This document shows, in pieces, positions 35,554-42,534 of a DNA stretch of 42,534 bases. Source of the stretch: BM506 sp031581485 (GTDB lineage: Bacteria > Desulfobacterota > Desulfobulbia > Desulfobulbales > SURF-16); assembly GCA_031581485.1 (NCBI GenBank), contig JAVLBA010000016.1, forward strand, positions 1-42,534. The letters are read 5' to 3'. The notes below the pieces were generated by a model, which saw nothing but the letters and a program-made list of their open reading frames with translations, did no database searches and had not been told where the DNA came from. Position numbers and translations under genes: made by a program. Position 1 is the first letter of the stretch. Every line of letters starts with the position of its first letter.

Positions 35554-36081
35554 ATGCGGTTTGTCCCCAATATCTTATCAGCGCTGCGGCTGGTAATGGC
35601 CTTCCTCTTTCCTTTTATGCCGGAGAACTTCTGGGTCTGGCTTATCGTCGCCGGTGGTTGCACGGATTTTCTTGATGGCTGGATTGCCAGGCGTTGGCAG
35701 GTGGCAAGCTGGCAGGGCGGTCTGCTGGATGCGGTTGCTGATAAGGCCTTTGTCCTCATTGTCCTTCTCACCTTGGCCTGGGCCAGCACATTTTCCTTCT
35801 GGTTTGTGCCTGCTCTTCTCGCCCGTGATCTTACCGTGGCCTTTGCCGCTGCCTATGCCTTGAGTATACGGCGCTGGCATTCATTTCAGGATATGGCTGC
35901 CCGCCTGTCAGGAAAGATCGCCACGGCAGGACAGTTTCTTCTGTTTGTGGTGGTTCTTGTTTTTCCTGCCTACACAGATCCTGTGCTGATGGCGGCAGTG
36001 CTCTTGAGTGTGGTTGCCGCCTTGGATTATGGCTGGCTTTTTATCAAGGCCTTGCAGGCAAGGGCCAAGGGTAGGGCGTAA
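35554..36081 (+). CDS. CDP-alcohol phosphatidyltransferase (PgsA-like)
   Basis: 175 residues, several membrane segments. The full catalytic motif is present: D38-x2-D41-G42-x2-A45-R46-x8-G55-x3-D59-x3-D63. This family moves a phosphatidyl group from CDP-diacylglycerol to an alcohol such as glycerol-3-phosphate, inositol-phosphate or serine. Length and the N-terminal PNILSALRLVMAF resemble PgsA-type phosphatidylglycerophosphate synthases; the acceptor cannot be read from sequence. AGGGGG lies just before the ATG. It follows the CarS/phosphoesterase fusion by 30 bases, so the two are almost certainly one operon. Confidence 0.87.
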   Translation: MRFVPNILSALRLVMAFLFPFMPENFWVWLIVAGGCTDFLDGWIARRWQVASWQGGLLDAVADKAFVLIVLLTLAWASTFSFWFVPALLARDLTVAFAAAYALSIRRWHSFQDMAARLSGKIATAGQFLLFVVVLVFPAYTDPVLMAAVLLSVVAALDYGWLFIKALQARAKGRA

Positions 36082-36244
36082 GTGGCGGCCTGTCAGCGTT
36101 ATGGTGGGAGATTGTGGGGGTTCTTGGCAGGTGATGAAATAAGGAGCCACCTCTTATTGTAAAAAGGTCCTCTGGTCTTTCTTTAGGCCGCCGCTGTCAG
36201 AATATTGTTTTCCTCTTTTTGCTCTCACATCTTCAGAGGCTGTC

Positions 36245-36658
36245 ATGCTCCATATTTCCCAGAACGTTTGCATCCCAGATGGTGAAATTGAAATTACCGC
36301 TATTCGTGCCCAAGGGGCCGGTGGTCAGAATGTCAACAAGGTCTCCTCCGCCGTTCATCTGCGTTTTGATATCCGCAACTCCTCTCTGCCAGATTTTTAT
36401 AAAACACGTCTGCTTGGCTTAACGGACCAGCGCCTTACCAAAAATGGCCAGATAATCATCAAGGCCCAGGGGCATCGCAGTCTTGAAAAAAATCGTGAAG
36501 ATGCCTTGGAGCGCCTGCGCGCCTTGATCAAGAGTGTCACTCGGGTGCAAAAAAAGAGGAAGGCCACCAAGGCTACCTTTGGCTCACAGCAAAAGAGGCT
36601 GGTGAAAAAGAGTCAACGGGCCAATGTGAAAAGCATGCGCCGCAAGGTGGATGAGTAG
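36245..36658 (+). CDS. arfB: Ribosome-rescue hydrolase ArfB (YaeJ)
   Basis: 137 residues. A single release-factor catalytic domain with the GGQ motif at residues 26-28 (AQGAGGQNVNKVSS) and a basic C-terminal tail (about 95-137, rich in K/R) that enters the empty mRNA channel. It has no stop-codon-recognition domain. ArfB frees peptides from ribosomes stalled without a stop codon. AGAGG precedes the ATG. It follows the phosphatidyltransferase gene on the same strand after 163 bases. Confidence 0.93.
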   Translation: MLHISQNVCIPDGEIEITAIRAQGAGGQNVNKVSSAVHLRFDIRNSSLPDFYKTRLLGLTDQRLTKNGQIIIKAQGHRSLEKNREDALERLRALIKSVTRVQKKRKATKATFGSQQKRLVKKSQRANVKSMRRKVDE

Positions 36659-36747
36659 GCTCAAAGGGCCTTTGGCCGGGGAGGGATGAGGTCAGGCGCT
36701 GAAGGTCAGGGCTGGAAATGGGCTTGCCTTCTTGAATCTTGATGGGC

Positions 36748-36792
36748 AAAAAAAAAGCGGGTACTCCATTGCTGGAGCACCCGCTTTTTTTT
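36748..36792. terminator. Bidirectional terminator between arfB and the second csp gene
   Basis: A 13-bp stem AGCGGGTACTCCA / TGGAGCACCCGCT with one mismatch and a TTGC loop has A-runs and T-runs on both sides, so it can stop transcription from either convergent gene. Confidence 0.9.
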
Positions 36793-36807
36793 GCATGCCG
36801 GATAGGC

Positions 36808-37008
36808 TTAAAGCTGCATAACGTTCTCAGCTGCAGGTCCCTTGGGGCCTTCAACAACATCGAAGGTCACGCGGGCGCCTTCCTGGAGGGATTTGAAACC
36901 TTCGTTTTTAATGGCAGAGAAATGGACGAATACATCGTTGCCACCATCCTGCTCAATAAAACCAAAACCTTTTGCATCGTTAAACCATTTAACTGTTCCT
37001 TCTGCCAT
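36808..37008 (-). CDS. Cold-shock protein (CspA family), second copy
   Basis: 66 residues with canonical RNP1 (KGFGFIEQ) and RNP2 (VFVHFSAI). It is close to the csp at 32645 over the whole length, so they are paralogues about 4 kb apart and convergent. AAGGAG lies 11 bases before the ATG. The 5-prime leader on the minus strand holds three successive short hairpins (37031-37104), in line with the structured leaders that control cold-shock mRNAs. Confidence 0.95.
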   Translation of the reverse strand: MAEGTVKWFNDAKGFGFIEQDGGNDVFVHFSAIKNEGFKSLQEGARVTFDVVEGPKGPAAENVMQL

Positions 37009-37661
37009 TTTGTACTACTCCTTTGTGCTTGGTCCCTACCTGGGACCGCTTTAATATGACCGACAGATTTTAAAAAGTCGGCTTGATAGTTTGGTTATCC
37101 AAACTGAATAAATAAGTCTGATTTCTAAGGTCTTAACTGATTTTTAATTTAATAAAATAATTGGGGGTAATGCAGAAAACTGATAGAGAGCAAGAGGAGA
37201 ATACTTCAAAGGAAGGATAGTTCGGTACTGCCAGGCTCGGTAATTTTCTCCGAACGTCTCTGCATCTGTTTCTTTAATTAATCTATTTCAGGTAGTGCTT
37301 TGATCTACACAGGTGCCAGTAAGGTATTAAGTGATGACTGGAGACTGCTAGATTTTTTTCCTCTTGTACGGTATGAAGAGCTTTGTCTGAGATGTCGTCG
37401 CGCTTTCTTCCGGTATAGGTTATTGTGATGAAACTTTTAACTGGTTGTGGGCTATAACTTTTTACCGCCTGCGGACGAATTTTTTAAAGAAGACGTTCGG
37501 TAACTCATAAGATGAGATCAGAGAAGCTAAAAGCTGCAATTGATTCTTAAGATAGCGGCTCTTGTTTCCTTTTGCAAGGAGAAAAAGAAAAATATGAATA
37601 TTTTTTTATTCCCCCCTCCGGCCTTGAACCTGGCCAGGAGAGAGGGGCACTTCTGCCACCC
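37009..37661. other. Intergenic region between divergent csp and mntP, structured leaders
   Basis: About 650 bases without a supported gene. The csp side holds hairpins GGTCCC-TACCT-GGGACC (37031-37047), CCGAC..GTCGG (37060-37081) and GTTTGG-TTAT-CCAAAC (37089-37104). Further right, GTTCGG/CCGAAC arms (37220-37255) can pair. The mntP side has a GGCC-TTGAACCT-GGCC hairpin near 37620. The conserved GGGGAGTAG core of the yybP-ykoY manganese riboswitch was not seen. Confidence 0.5.
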
Positions 37662-38240
37662 ATGAATCTCCTTTCTGTATTCTTTATAGCTATTGGCCTT
37701 GCCATGGATGCTTTTGCCGTCTCCATTGCCAGCGGTGTGGCCATTAAAAATCTGAGGATAAGGCATATTGCGGTCATTGCCGCGGCCTTTGGTTTTTTTC
37801 AGGGGGCTATGCCCATAATCGGCTGGTTTGCCGGGATGGGATTCCGCGATATGATCGCCGGCATCGACCATTGGGTGGCCTTTATTCTGCTTCTGTGTAT
37901 CGGTGGGAAGATGATTTATGAGTCTTTTGTCATTGATGAGGAGGCCAGGGCAAAGGACATCGCCTTAAACGCCACCCGGCTTCTGCTTCTTTCCTTGGCC
38001 ACCAGCATTGACGCCCTGGCCGTCGGCCTTACCTTCTCCTGGATTGCAGTGGACATTATAACCCCGGCCCTGATTATCGCTCTGGTGACCCTGGTCATGT
38101 CTGTGGCTGGGGTGATCATCGGTGACAAGATCGGTCATCTTTTTGAGGGGAAGATCGAACGTCTCGGCGGCCTTATCCTCATTGCCATAGGAACCAAGAT
38201 TCTTTTTGACCATCTCGGCCTCTTTGGTTTCCATCTTTAG
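37662..38240 (+). CDS. mntP: Manganese efflux pump MntP
   Basis: 192 residues with six membrane segments in two repeats. The key acidic residue D16 sits in GLAMDAFAVSIASG and its repeat partner is in ATSIDALAVGL, as in E. coli MntP. It exports Mn(II) across the inner membrane. The ATG at 37662 fits the family start exactly; the frame is open further back but that region is unlike the family. The nearest purine-rich ribosome site (GGAGAGAGGGG) is about 14 bases away, longer than usual. It converges with the DUF5063 gene. Confidence 0.92.
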   Translation: MNLLSVFFIAIGLAMDAFAVSIASGVAIKNLRIRHIAVIAAAFGFFQGAMPIIGWFAGMGFRDMIAGIDHWVAFILLLCIGGKMIYESFVIDEEARAKDIALNATRLLLLSLATSIDALAVGLTFSWIAVDIITPALIIALVTLVMSVAGVIIGDKIGHLFEGKIERLGGLILIAIGTKILFDHLGLFGFHL

Positions 38241-38303
38241 ATGACCGAAGGAGTGAGGACGCTCGCCCTCTGTGCAGTGAGAGCCTTTCTCGCTTCAGAA
38301 GAT

Positions 38304-38828
38304 TTACATCCTGGCCAAAAAAGCGTGGAGGGCCTTCTGGGCATCCACCACATGCCGCCCCCACTCAAAGGCAAAGGAGGATGTCCAGTGAAAAACAGCG
38401 CTGGGCCGCTTGCCATCCTGGTAGAGATTGAGGCCTTCGCGGATCTCAAGATAGATGTTTTTAAGGTCGATCCTGATGTCGCGGCTTTCCGAGGTCTGCT
38501 CTTTGTCCGTCAGAGGATCAATAATCGATTGGTACCGGTGAAAGGGCAGGTCGTCAAAGCGCTCGACAATCTCCAGGGCCTCCCGGTGGTGCAGGCCGAG
38601 AAGGTCGATATCCCCATAATGGGGCTCCACTTCGGGCACCTGCAGGATCTGCTGGTAGAGGGCGGAGAGGAGATTCAGGGCTGAGTAGATTTCATCCTCG
38701 TAATCCTCCGGTCCCACCTCAACCCAGTCGCAGAATTCATCGGCAATCTCGGCAAAGGTGAGGATGGCTTCCAGCTCTTCACTGATAAAGATGTTATTGG
38801 GGTCAAGATCGTGATTCAAGGGCGTCAT
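38304..38828 (-). CDS. DUF5063-family protein
   Basis: 174 residues, acidic and helical, without signal or membrane segments. The arrangement FAEIADEFCDWVE, then LLSALYQQILQVPEV, and a C-terminal FHWTSSFAFEWGRHVVDAQKAL fits DUF5063. No catalytic motif is apparent and the function is unknown. It starts 39 bases after the stop of the YkgJ-family gene and is probably the last gene of that unit. No ribosome site is clear. Confidence 0.75.
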   Translation of the reverse strand: MTPLNHDLDPNNIFISEELEAILTFAEIADEFCDWVEVGPEDYEDEIYSALNLLSALYQQILQVPEVEPHYGDIDLLGLHHREALEIVERFDDLPFHRYQSIIDPLTDKEQTSESRDIRIDLKNIYLEIREGLNLYQDGKRPSAVFHWTSSFAFEWGRHVVDAQKALHAFLARM

Positions 38829-38867
38829 GGGGGGCAGAGGGAGGCTGACAGGGGCAGGCTGGAAGAG

Positions 38868-39644
38868 TTATTTCTTCCTTCTTTTCAGGGTGGGGGCGCC
38901 GGTGAGTACGAGTTGCAACCAGTCATAACCAAAGGAAAGCAGGGAGAGGTCGTCCCGTGCCAGGGAGCGGACCCGGGTGGCCGCTATCTTGAAGTCGGCA
39001 AGAATATTTTTGTCGCGAATATAGTCGCGAAAGCCGTCGATATTATAACAGGCGAGAAAGGCGAGTTTCTGGCGTGGTCCTGCTGCTCCTTCTCCGGCCC
39101 AGGGCTGAGAGGCAAAGAGGGTGTCCATCTCGGCCCACCGGTCTGCCTGGCTGTTATGGATCATCAGCTTTTGGTCCCGCAGCCACTCTTTGACACTCCA
39201 TGTTGTCTCTTCAGCGTGGCCCTTGCAGTAGTCATGCTTGGTGAGAAAATAGAACTCATCGGCCCGGCCCTTTGTCGCGGTGCGATCAACGGCCCGTTCC
39301 AGGGGGTACATGCGGCAGGCAGAGGGTCTGTTCTCATAGACGGAGCAGCCTTCTGTGGTCAGGAAGGGGCAGGCCTTGCTTTCGTTCATTTTCATCATCA
39401 GGGCCGGAAAGGTGGAATAAGGCCCTTGGACCACATTGACGTACCGTTCCAGAAATTCGTCAGAGCGGATGCCCAGATGATTTTTGAGGAGGATAATATC
39501 ATAGGGGTAGAGGAGCATGTCCACATTGCGGCAACAGGTAAGCCAGCAGGAGACCCCGGGATGGCAGGAGAAGGAGAAGGAGTCCTTGCCTAAAGGGACC
39601 ATGCCGTCTGGAAATATTTTCACGTGCTTGTCAGGATCGGCCAT
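38868..39644 (-). CDS. YkgJ-family cysteine-cluster protein
   Basis: 258 residues from the ATG at 39644. The N-terminal cluster FSCHPGVSCWLTCCR (C27, C33, C37, C38) and ACPFLTTEGCSVYENRPSAC with MYP match the YkgJ family, annotated as a zinc- or iron-chelating domain (CxxxCxxCC type). PYDIILLKNHLGI is the usual following segment. The biochemical role is not established. The frame is open to a GTG at 39932 but those 96 residues look non-coding, so I chose the internal ATG, which matches family starts; no ribosome site supports either. It lies between the NERD and DUF5063 genes. Confidence 0.8.
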   Translation of the reverse strand: MADPDKHVKIFPDGMVPLGKDSFSFSCHPGVSCWLTCCRNVDMLLYPYDIILLKNHLGIRSDEFLERYVNVVQGPYSTFPALMMKMNESKACPFLTTEGCSVYENRPSACRMYPLERAVDRTATKGRADEFYFLTKHDYCKGHAEETTWSVKEWLRDQKLMIHNSQADRWAEMDTLFASQPWAGEGAAGPRQKLAFLACYNIDGFRDYIRDKNILADFKIAATRVRSLARDDLSLLSFGYDWLQLVLTGAPTLKRRKK

Positions 39645-39933
39645 TTTAATATGATGAGGAGGCAGGTTTGCGCCGGTTATGTCTGTAAAAGACGGATGTT
39701 GAGATCGACGACCATCTTTACCATTTGCACCCATCCGGGTCAAGCAATGCGAGCCGTGACCACCTTCATTCCAGCGAGCCTCGGTCTTTTTCTTTGTCTG
39801 TTGTCTGGAAAGAGCAAGAGCCAGCCCGGCAGGCGTTTTGATACCGACTGCGCGGTCAAGATGATTGCTGCCTATACAGGCAGAAGGGGCACGGCTGTGG
39901 CGAACTTCTTTGTCTGGCACCCCTGCTTCCACT
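39645..39933. other. Gap between NERD and YkgJ-family genes
   Basis: The minus-strand frame of the YkgJ-family gene stays open through it, but composition is mixed with no family similarity. It may be a leader or a decayed segment. No promoter or hairpin was fixed. Confidence 0.4.
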
Positions 39934-40806
39934 TCACGGCAACTGGGGGTGGTACTTGTTGGCGACGAGCAAAGAGACAGATTCTATTTGGCTTTTATTG
40001 AGGATAATTGGCCCGTCGGCTAAAAAGGCGGGGTCCTTGCCGTTATAGATTTTCACTCTCCCTGACCCCGCCCTGTCAGGGGCCCAGCCCAAAACAGCAA
40101 TCACTGCTGTTGTTTTATGGAGTTCTCCGGTTGATTTCTCGAGCCATTTTTCCAGCCAGACAGATTTGTCTTTGGCCTCTTGAACTGGTTGTTTTTCGCC
40201 CCAGCCGGGAGGGATCAATTTTTCATCGTCAAATTGAACCGTGCTCTTTTGTTGCCCCTCTTTTTTGGTTTTTGCCGTGGGGGTTGTTTCAATAACAAAA
40301 ATTCCCTGGGGGCCAACGGCTAGGTGGTCTATCTTGAAATCAGGGGCCGGGAAATCATGAAAAATTCTAAAGCCAGCAGCTGTTAAAATGGATAATTCCT
40401 GGCCGACCGCTCTCTCGCCTTCCACTTGCAGGCGTAAGGAATTGCTTCTGTTAATCAATGTCCAGACATCTCTGCAGAGCGAAAAAATGATGGCCACAGT
40501 GCCGATAAGGTAGAGGGAAATAACAGCATTTCCAGGTCGGGCAGGGCTGAGGGTGCATTGGGCCACGAGTATCGAATAGATGATAAGCGGGATGAACGGA
40601 ATGATGACCGTTTTGGTGAGAATATCTGCGGTCACTTCTTCGATCTCTGTCTGCCGAGTTTGTCCCGGGCCCCTCGGGAAGTCGGTGGTTAAGGATGGTT
40701 TTTTGTTTCTGGTTGCTCTTCTGAAGATAAAGGCGATGGCACTTGTTGGGGCAAGGCATAATATCAATAAGATAAGGGACGGTGCTAAGGGGACAAGGAA
40801 TTGCAT
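39934..40806 (-). CDS. Membrane protein with NERD (nuclease-related) domain
   Basis: 290 residues. Three hydrophobic segments at about 5-27, 66-85 and 96-113 put the rest in the cytoplasm or at the membrane. From about residue 129 the NERD domain reads GERAVGQELSILTAAGFRIF, then FKIDHLAVGPQGIFVIET, where Asp-His and the later Glu correspond to the predicted nuclease-like core. The substrate is unknown; NERD proteins are often linked to DNA processing. It is the first gene of a minus-strand group with the YkgJ and DUF5063 genes. No strong ribosome site is seen. Confidence 0.8.
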   Translation of the reverse strand: MQFLVPLAPSLILLILCLAPTSAIAFIFRRATRNKKPSLTTDFPRGPGQTRQTEIEEVTADILTKTVIIPFIPLIIYSILVAQCTLSPARPGNAVISLYLIGTVAIIFSLCRDVWTLINRSNSLRLQVEGERAVGQELSILTAAGFRIFHDFPAPDFKIDHLAVGPQGIFVIETTPTAKTKKEGQQKSTVQFDDEKLIPPGWGEKQPVQEAKDKSVWLEKWLEKSTGELHKTTAVIAVLGWAPDRAGSGRVKIYNGKDPAFLADGPIILNKSQIESVSLLVANKYHPQLP

Positions 40807-40840
40807 TGATTATTGGTGCCTTTTTTTGGAGGAGCGTGCA

Positions 40841-40880
40841 AAAAAAAGCCAGGCCCGGCCTTTTTCAGGCCGGGCCTGGC
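40841..40880 (-). terminator. Terminator of the radical SAM gene
   Basis: A perfect 14-bp stem GCCAGGCCCGGCCT / AGGCCGGGCCTGGC with a 5-base loop is followed on the minus strand by seven T. It separates the radical SAM gene from the NERD gene. Confidence 0.9.
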
Positions 40881-41046
40881 GACGTATGTGGCCAGCTCTC
40901 AGGAGCTCATGGCTATGGCAAAGGTTGATGGTTAAGTAGTTACTACGGCCACCACTGCCTTGTCCACCTCTTCCATTCCCCTGGCCCCCCGCCGCTGTAA
41001 TGTTTTTGCGGTGTGGGGAGCAGCCACCGGCTCTTTTTGTGAGTGA

Positions 41047-42534
41047 TTAACAGAAAAAGGCGGCATGGTTGGAGGTGAAAACAGGCGGATCGCGGCGCAG
41101 GATTGCTGCCACGGCAGGGTCGCGTTTAAATTCCTGGTCCAGGAAGCGGCGGATCTCTTTGCGGTTCCAGCCCCGGGGATGTGTGAAGTCGGAATAAAGA
41201 GTGAGGTCAGCATCGTAGAAGTCGCGCATTGCAAGGCTTTGGGCATCAGGCCCGCAGACCGGCATGTTGAAGACAGCGAGATTGAGGAAGGTGATGGCCT
41301 CGCTGTGTCGGCGAACAAAGTCGAGAGTCTTGCGGGCTTCAGTCAGGGATTCGGATGGGGTGCCAAAGAGCAAGTAGACATAGGTGGCGATCCCGGCTTG
41401 CTGAAGGGCGGTCAGTGTGTCTGAAACCAGATCCAGGTCGATACCCTTGTCCATGCTGGTCAGCACCCCCTGGTCGCCCGATTCCAGACCGAGCTTCAGC
41501 ATAAGGCAGCCGGACTGACGTAATCTTTTGCAGAAGGCAGGGTCGGTCAGCAAAGGGCTTATCCTGGCAAAGCCATACCAGTCGACGCCGGGGGGCTGAT
41601 GGGCCAGGTGGCGGAGGAGGGCGGGGCTGACAGCGTTATCCAGGAAATGGAGGAGGCGAGGCTGGTGGCGTTTGATCAGTTGGGCAAGATCGGCAAGCAC
41701 CACGGGCGGCTCCAGCTGATGGTAGGGGTTGGCCTCGGCCTTCTCCGGACAGAAGGAGCACCGGTTCCAGTAACAGCCGGAAGAGGCGGCGTAGGGGAGG
41801 ATCAGTCCGGGAGCCAGATAGTCGTCCAGGGGCAGATCCCCATAATGGGGAGCATGATGGAGGTGGTTGTCGCGGGCGCCCAGGAGAGAGAGCAGCGCTC
41901 CGGCGCCTGGTCCGCCCACCAGGTGATCAACCAGCTCAGCAAAGGGATTGGTGAAGGCGGGATTGCTGAGCCAGGAGGTGACCAGACCGCCGCCCAGCAC
42001 CACCGGCAGGGCCGGATAATTTTTTTTAAGGAAGCCGATCAGGGCGAAGGCGGGGATGGCCTGGCTCAGGTAATTGAGAGAGATACCCACGAGCTCGGGC
42101 TGGGAGGTGGCGATCAGGCCGGGCAGCCGCTTGGCGAAATAGGGATGAAAGATGTTTGTCTCCGGAATGGCCGCGGCCTGCAGGAGATCCGCACTTTGCA
42201 GCGGCGACAAGGCCTGGTCCTGGTAGTTGGCGAGGCTCAACCCCAGGCCATGGGGCCGGCCCGTGAGATCGACAACCCGGCCCACATCGGCCACGGCGCG
42301 TTGGTAGCGGTCGCGGCTGGTGTAGAGGTGCGGATCTTTGAGGCTGGCCAGGTTGGCGGTCAAACCCCGGCAGGCACGGCTGCTCCAGGTGTCGGAGGGC
42401 GTGGGCGGCGCGGCCAGCAGATATGATAGGCCTTCCATGTTGGCGTCCAGCAGGGTGCAGGGCAGGCCATGGCCGCGCAGGACCCCGGCAAGGAGGGCAA
42501 TACCGGCCGGCGGTTCGCATGCTTTGGCAAGGGG
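41047..42534 (-). CDS. B12-binding radical SAM protein, N-terminus beyond the window edge
   Basis: 495 residues are visible and the frame is still open at the right edge. The 32 codons upstream of the ATG at 42438 read KACEPPAGIALLAGVLRGHG, a typical start of a cobalamin-binding domain in this class, so the true start lies outside. The B12-type region runs to about residue 200. The radical SAM cluster is GCYWNRCSFC (about 41755-41785), spaced C-x4-C-x2-C rather than the usual C-x3-C-x2-C. LMLKLGLESGDQGVL is the conserved SAM-barrel segment. Such enzymes make radical-based methylations or rearrangements; substrate unknown. Confidence 0.85.
   Translation of the reverse strand, partial: PLAKACEPPAGIALLAGVLRGHGLPCTLLDANMEGLSYLLAAPPTPSDTWSSRACRGLTANLASLKDPHLYTSRDRYQRAVADVGRVVDLTGRPHGLGLSLANYQDQALSPLQSADLLQAAAIPETNIFHPYFAKRLPGLIATSQPELVGISLNYLSQAIPAFALIGFLKKNYPALPVVLGGGLVTSWLSNPAFTNPFAELVDHLVGGPGAGALLSLLGARDNHLHHAPHYGDLPLDDYLAPGLILPYAASSGCYWNRCSFCPEKAEANPYHQLEPPVVLADLAQLIKRHQPRLLHFLDNAVSPALLRHLAHQPPGVDWYGFARISPLLTDPAFCKRLRQSGCLMLKLGLESGDQGVLTSMDKGIDLDLVSDTLTALQQAGIATYVYLLFGTPSESLTEARKTLDFVRRHSEAITFLNLAVFNMPVCGPDAQSLAMRDFYDADLTLYSDFTHPRGWNRKEIRRFLDQEFKRDPAVAAILRRDPPVFTSNHAAFFC

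Noticed and set aside
37200..37661. Manganese (yybP-ykoY) riboswitch upstream of mntP
   Set aside because: The conserved GGGGAGTAG core is not visible; a covariance-model scan (RF00080) would decide.
39645..39932. 96-residue N-terminal extension of the YkgJ-family protein from a GTG
   Set aside because: Composition looks non-coding and family members start near the internal ATG.
1..42534. CRISPR arrays, insertion sequences with transposase, integrase genes or prophage
   Set aside because: No regularly spaced repeats, and no transposase, integrase or phage structural motifs in any frame.

Overview
The window looks like chromosomal DNA of a Gram-negative, diderm sulfate-reducer-type bacterium of the Desulfobulbales (Desulfobacterota, the former Deltaproteobacteria). 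This is inferred from the gene mix: a BamA with an extra N-terminal domain, Cys-rich PilZ and YkgJ-type proteins, the tig-clpP-clpX-lon block, a PAS/sigma-54 activator, and moderate G+C content judged by eye. I could not run a taxonomic search. No phage, plasmid, IS or CRISPR content was recognised.

Left part (1-17.1 kb, all minus strand). The N-terminal part of a chemoreceptor runs off the left edge and is followed by a SlyD-type prolyl isomerase. Next comes a long same-strand block. In transcription order (right to left) it is: folate-domain-less MetE-like protein, lysS, lolC, lolD, bamA, mfd, SurA-like chaperone, RodZ-like protein, recO and a Bax-like glucosaminidase. Lipoprotein export (LolCD), outer-membrane protein insertion (BamA) and its periplasmic chaperone (SurA-like) therefore sit with cell-shape (RodZ), peptidoglycan (Bax-like) and DNA-repair (Mfd, RecO) genes. 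A long imperfect palindrome of MITE type lies just upstream of the Bax-like gene.

Centre (17.3-23.7 kb, plus strand). tRNA-Leu(UAG), then the proteostasis block: trigger factor, ClpP (4-bp overlap with tig), ClpX and, after a probable terminator, Lon. tRNA-Val(UAC) and tRNA-Asp(GUC) follow and end at a textbook terminator. Next are a sigma-54-dependent activator with a Cys-bearing PAS domain and a PilZ protein with a Cys-rich N-terminus. A solitary ParB-domain protein lies on the other strand.

Right part (27.9-42.5 kb). This holds a CCA-adding-type nucleotidyltransferase, glycogen phosphorylase, a secreted ComEA-like helix-hairpin-helix protein, and two cold-shock genes about 4 kb apart and pointing toward each other. 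Between the cold-shock genes lie a CDF metal exporter, a fusion of a CarS-like CDP-lipid synthase with a calcineurin-like phosphoesterase, a CDP-alcohol phosphatidyltransferase and the ribosome-rescue factor ArfB. MntP (manganese efflux), a minus-strand NERD/YkgJ/DUF5063 trio and a B12-binding radical SAM protein that runs off the right edge complete the window.

The most interesting candidate for a new system is the fusion gene plus its neighbour (34.1-36.1 kb). Together they carry a CDP-lipid-forming domain, an intact phosphoesterase domain and a head-group transferase. That could be a compact three-step phospholipid pathway.
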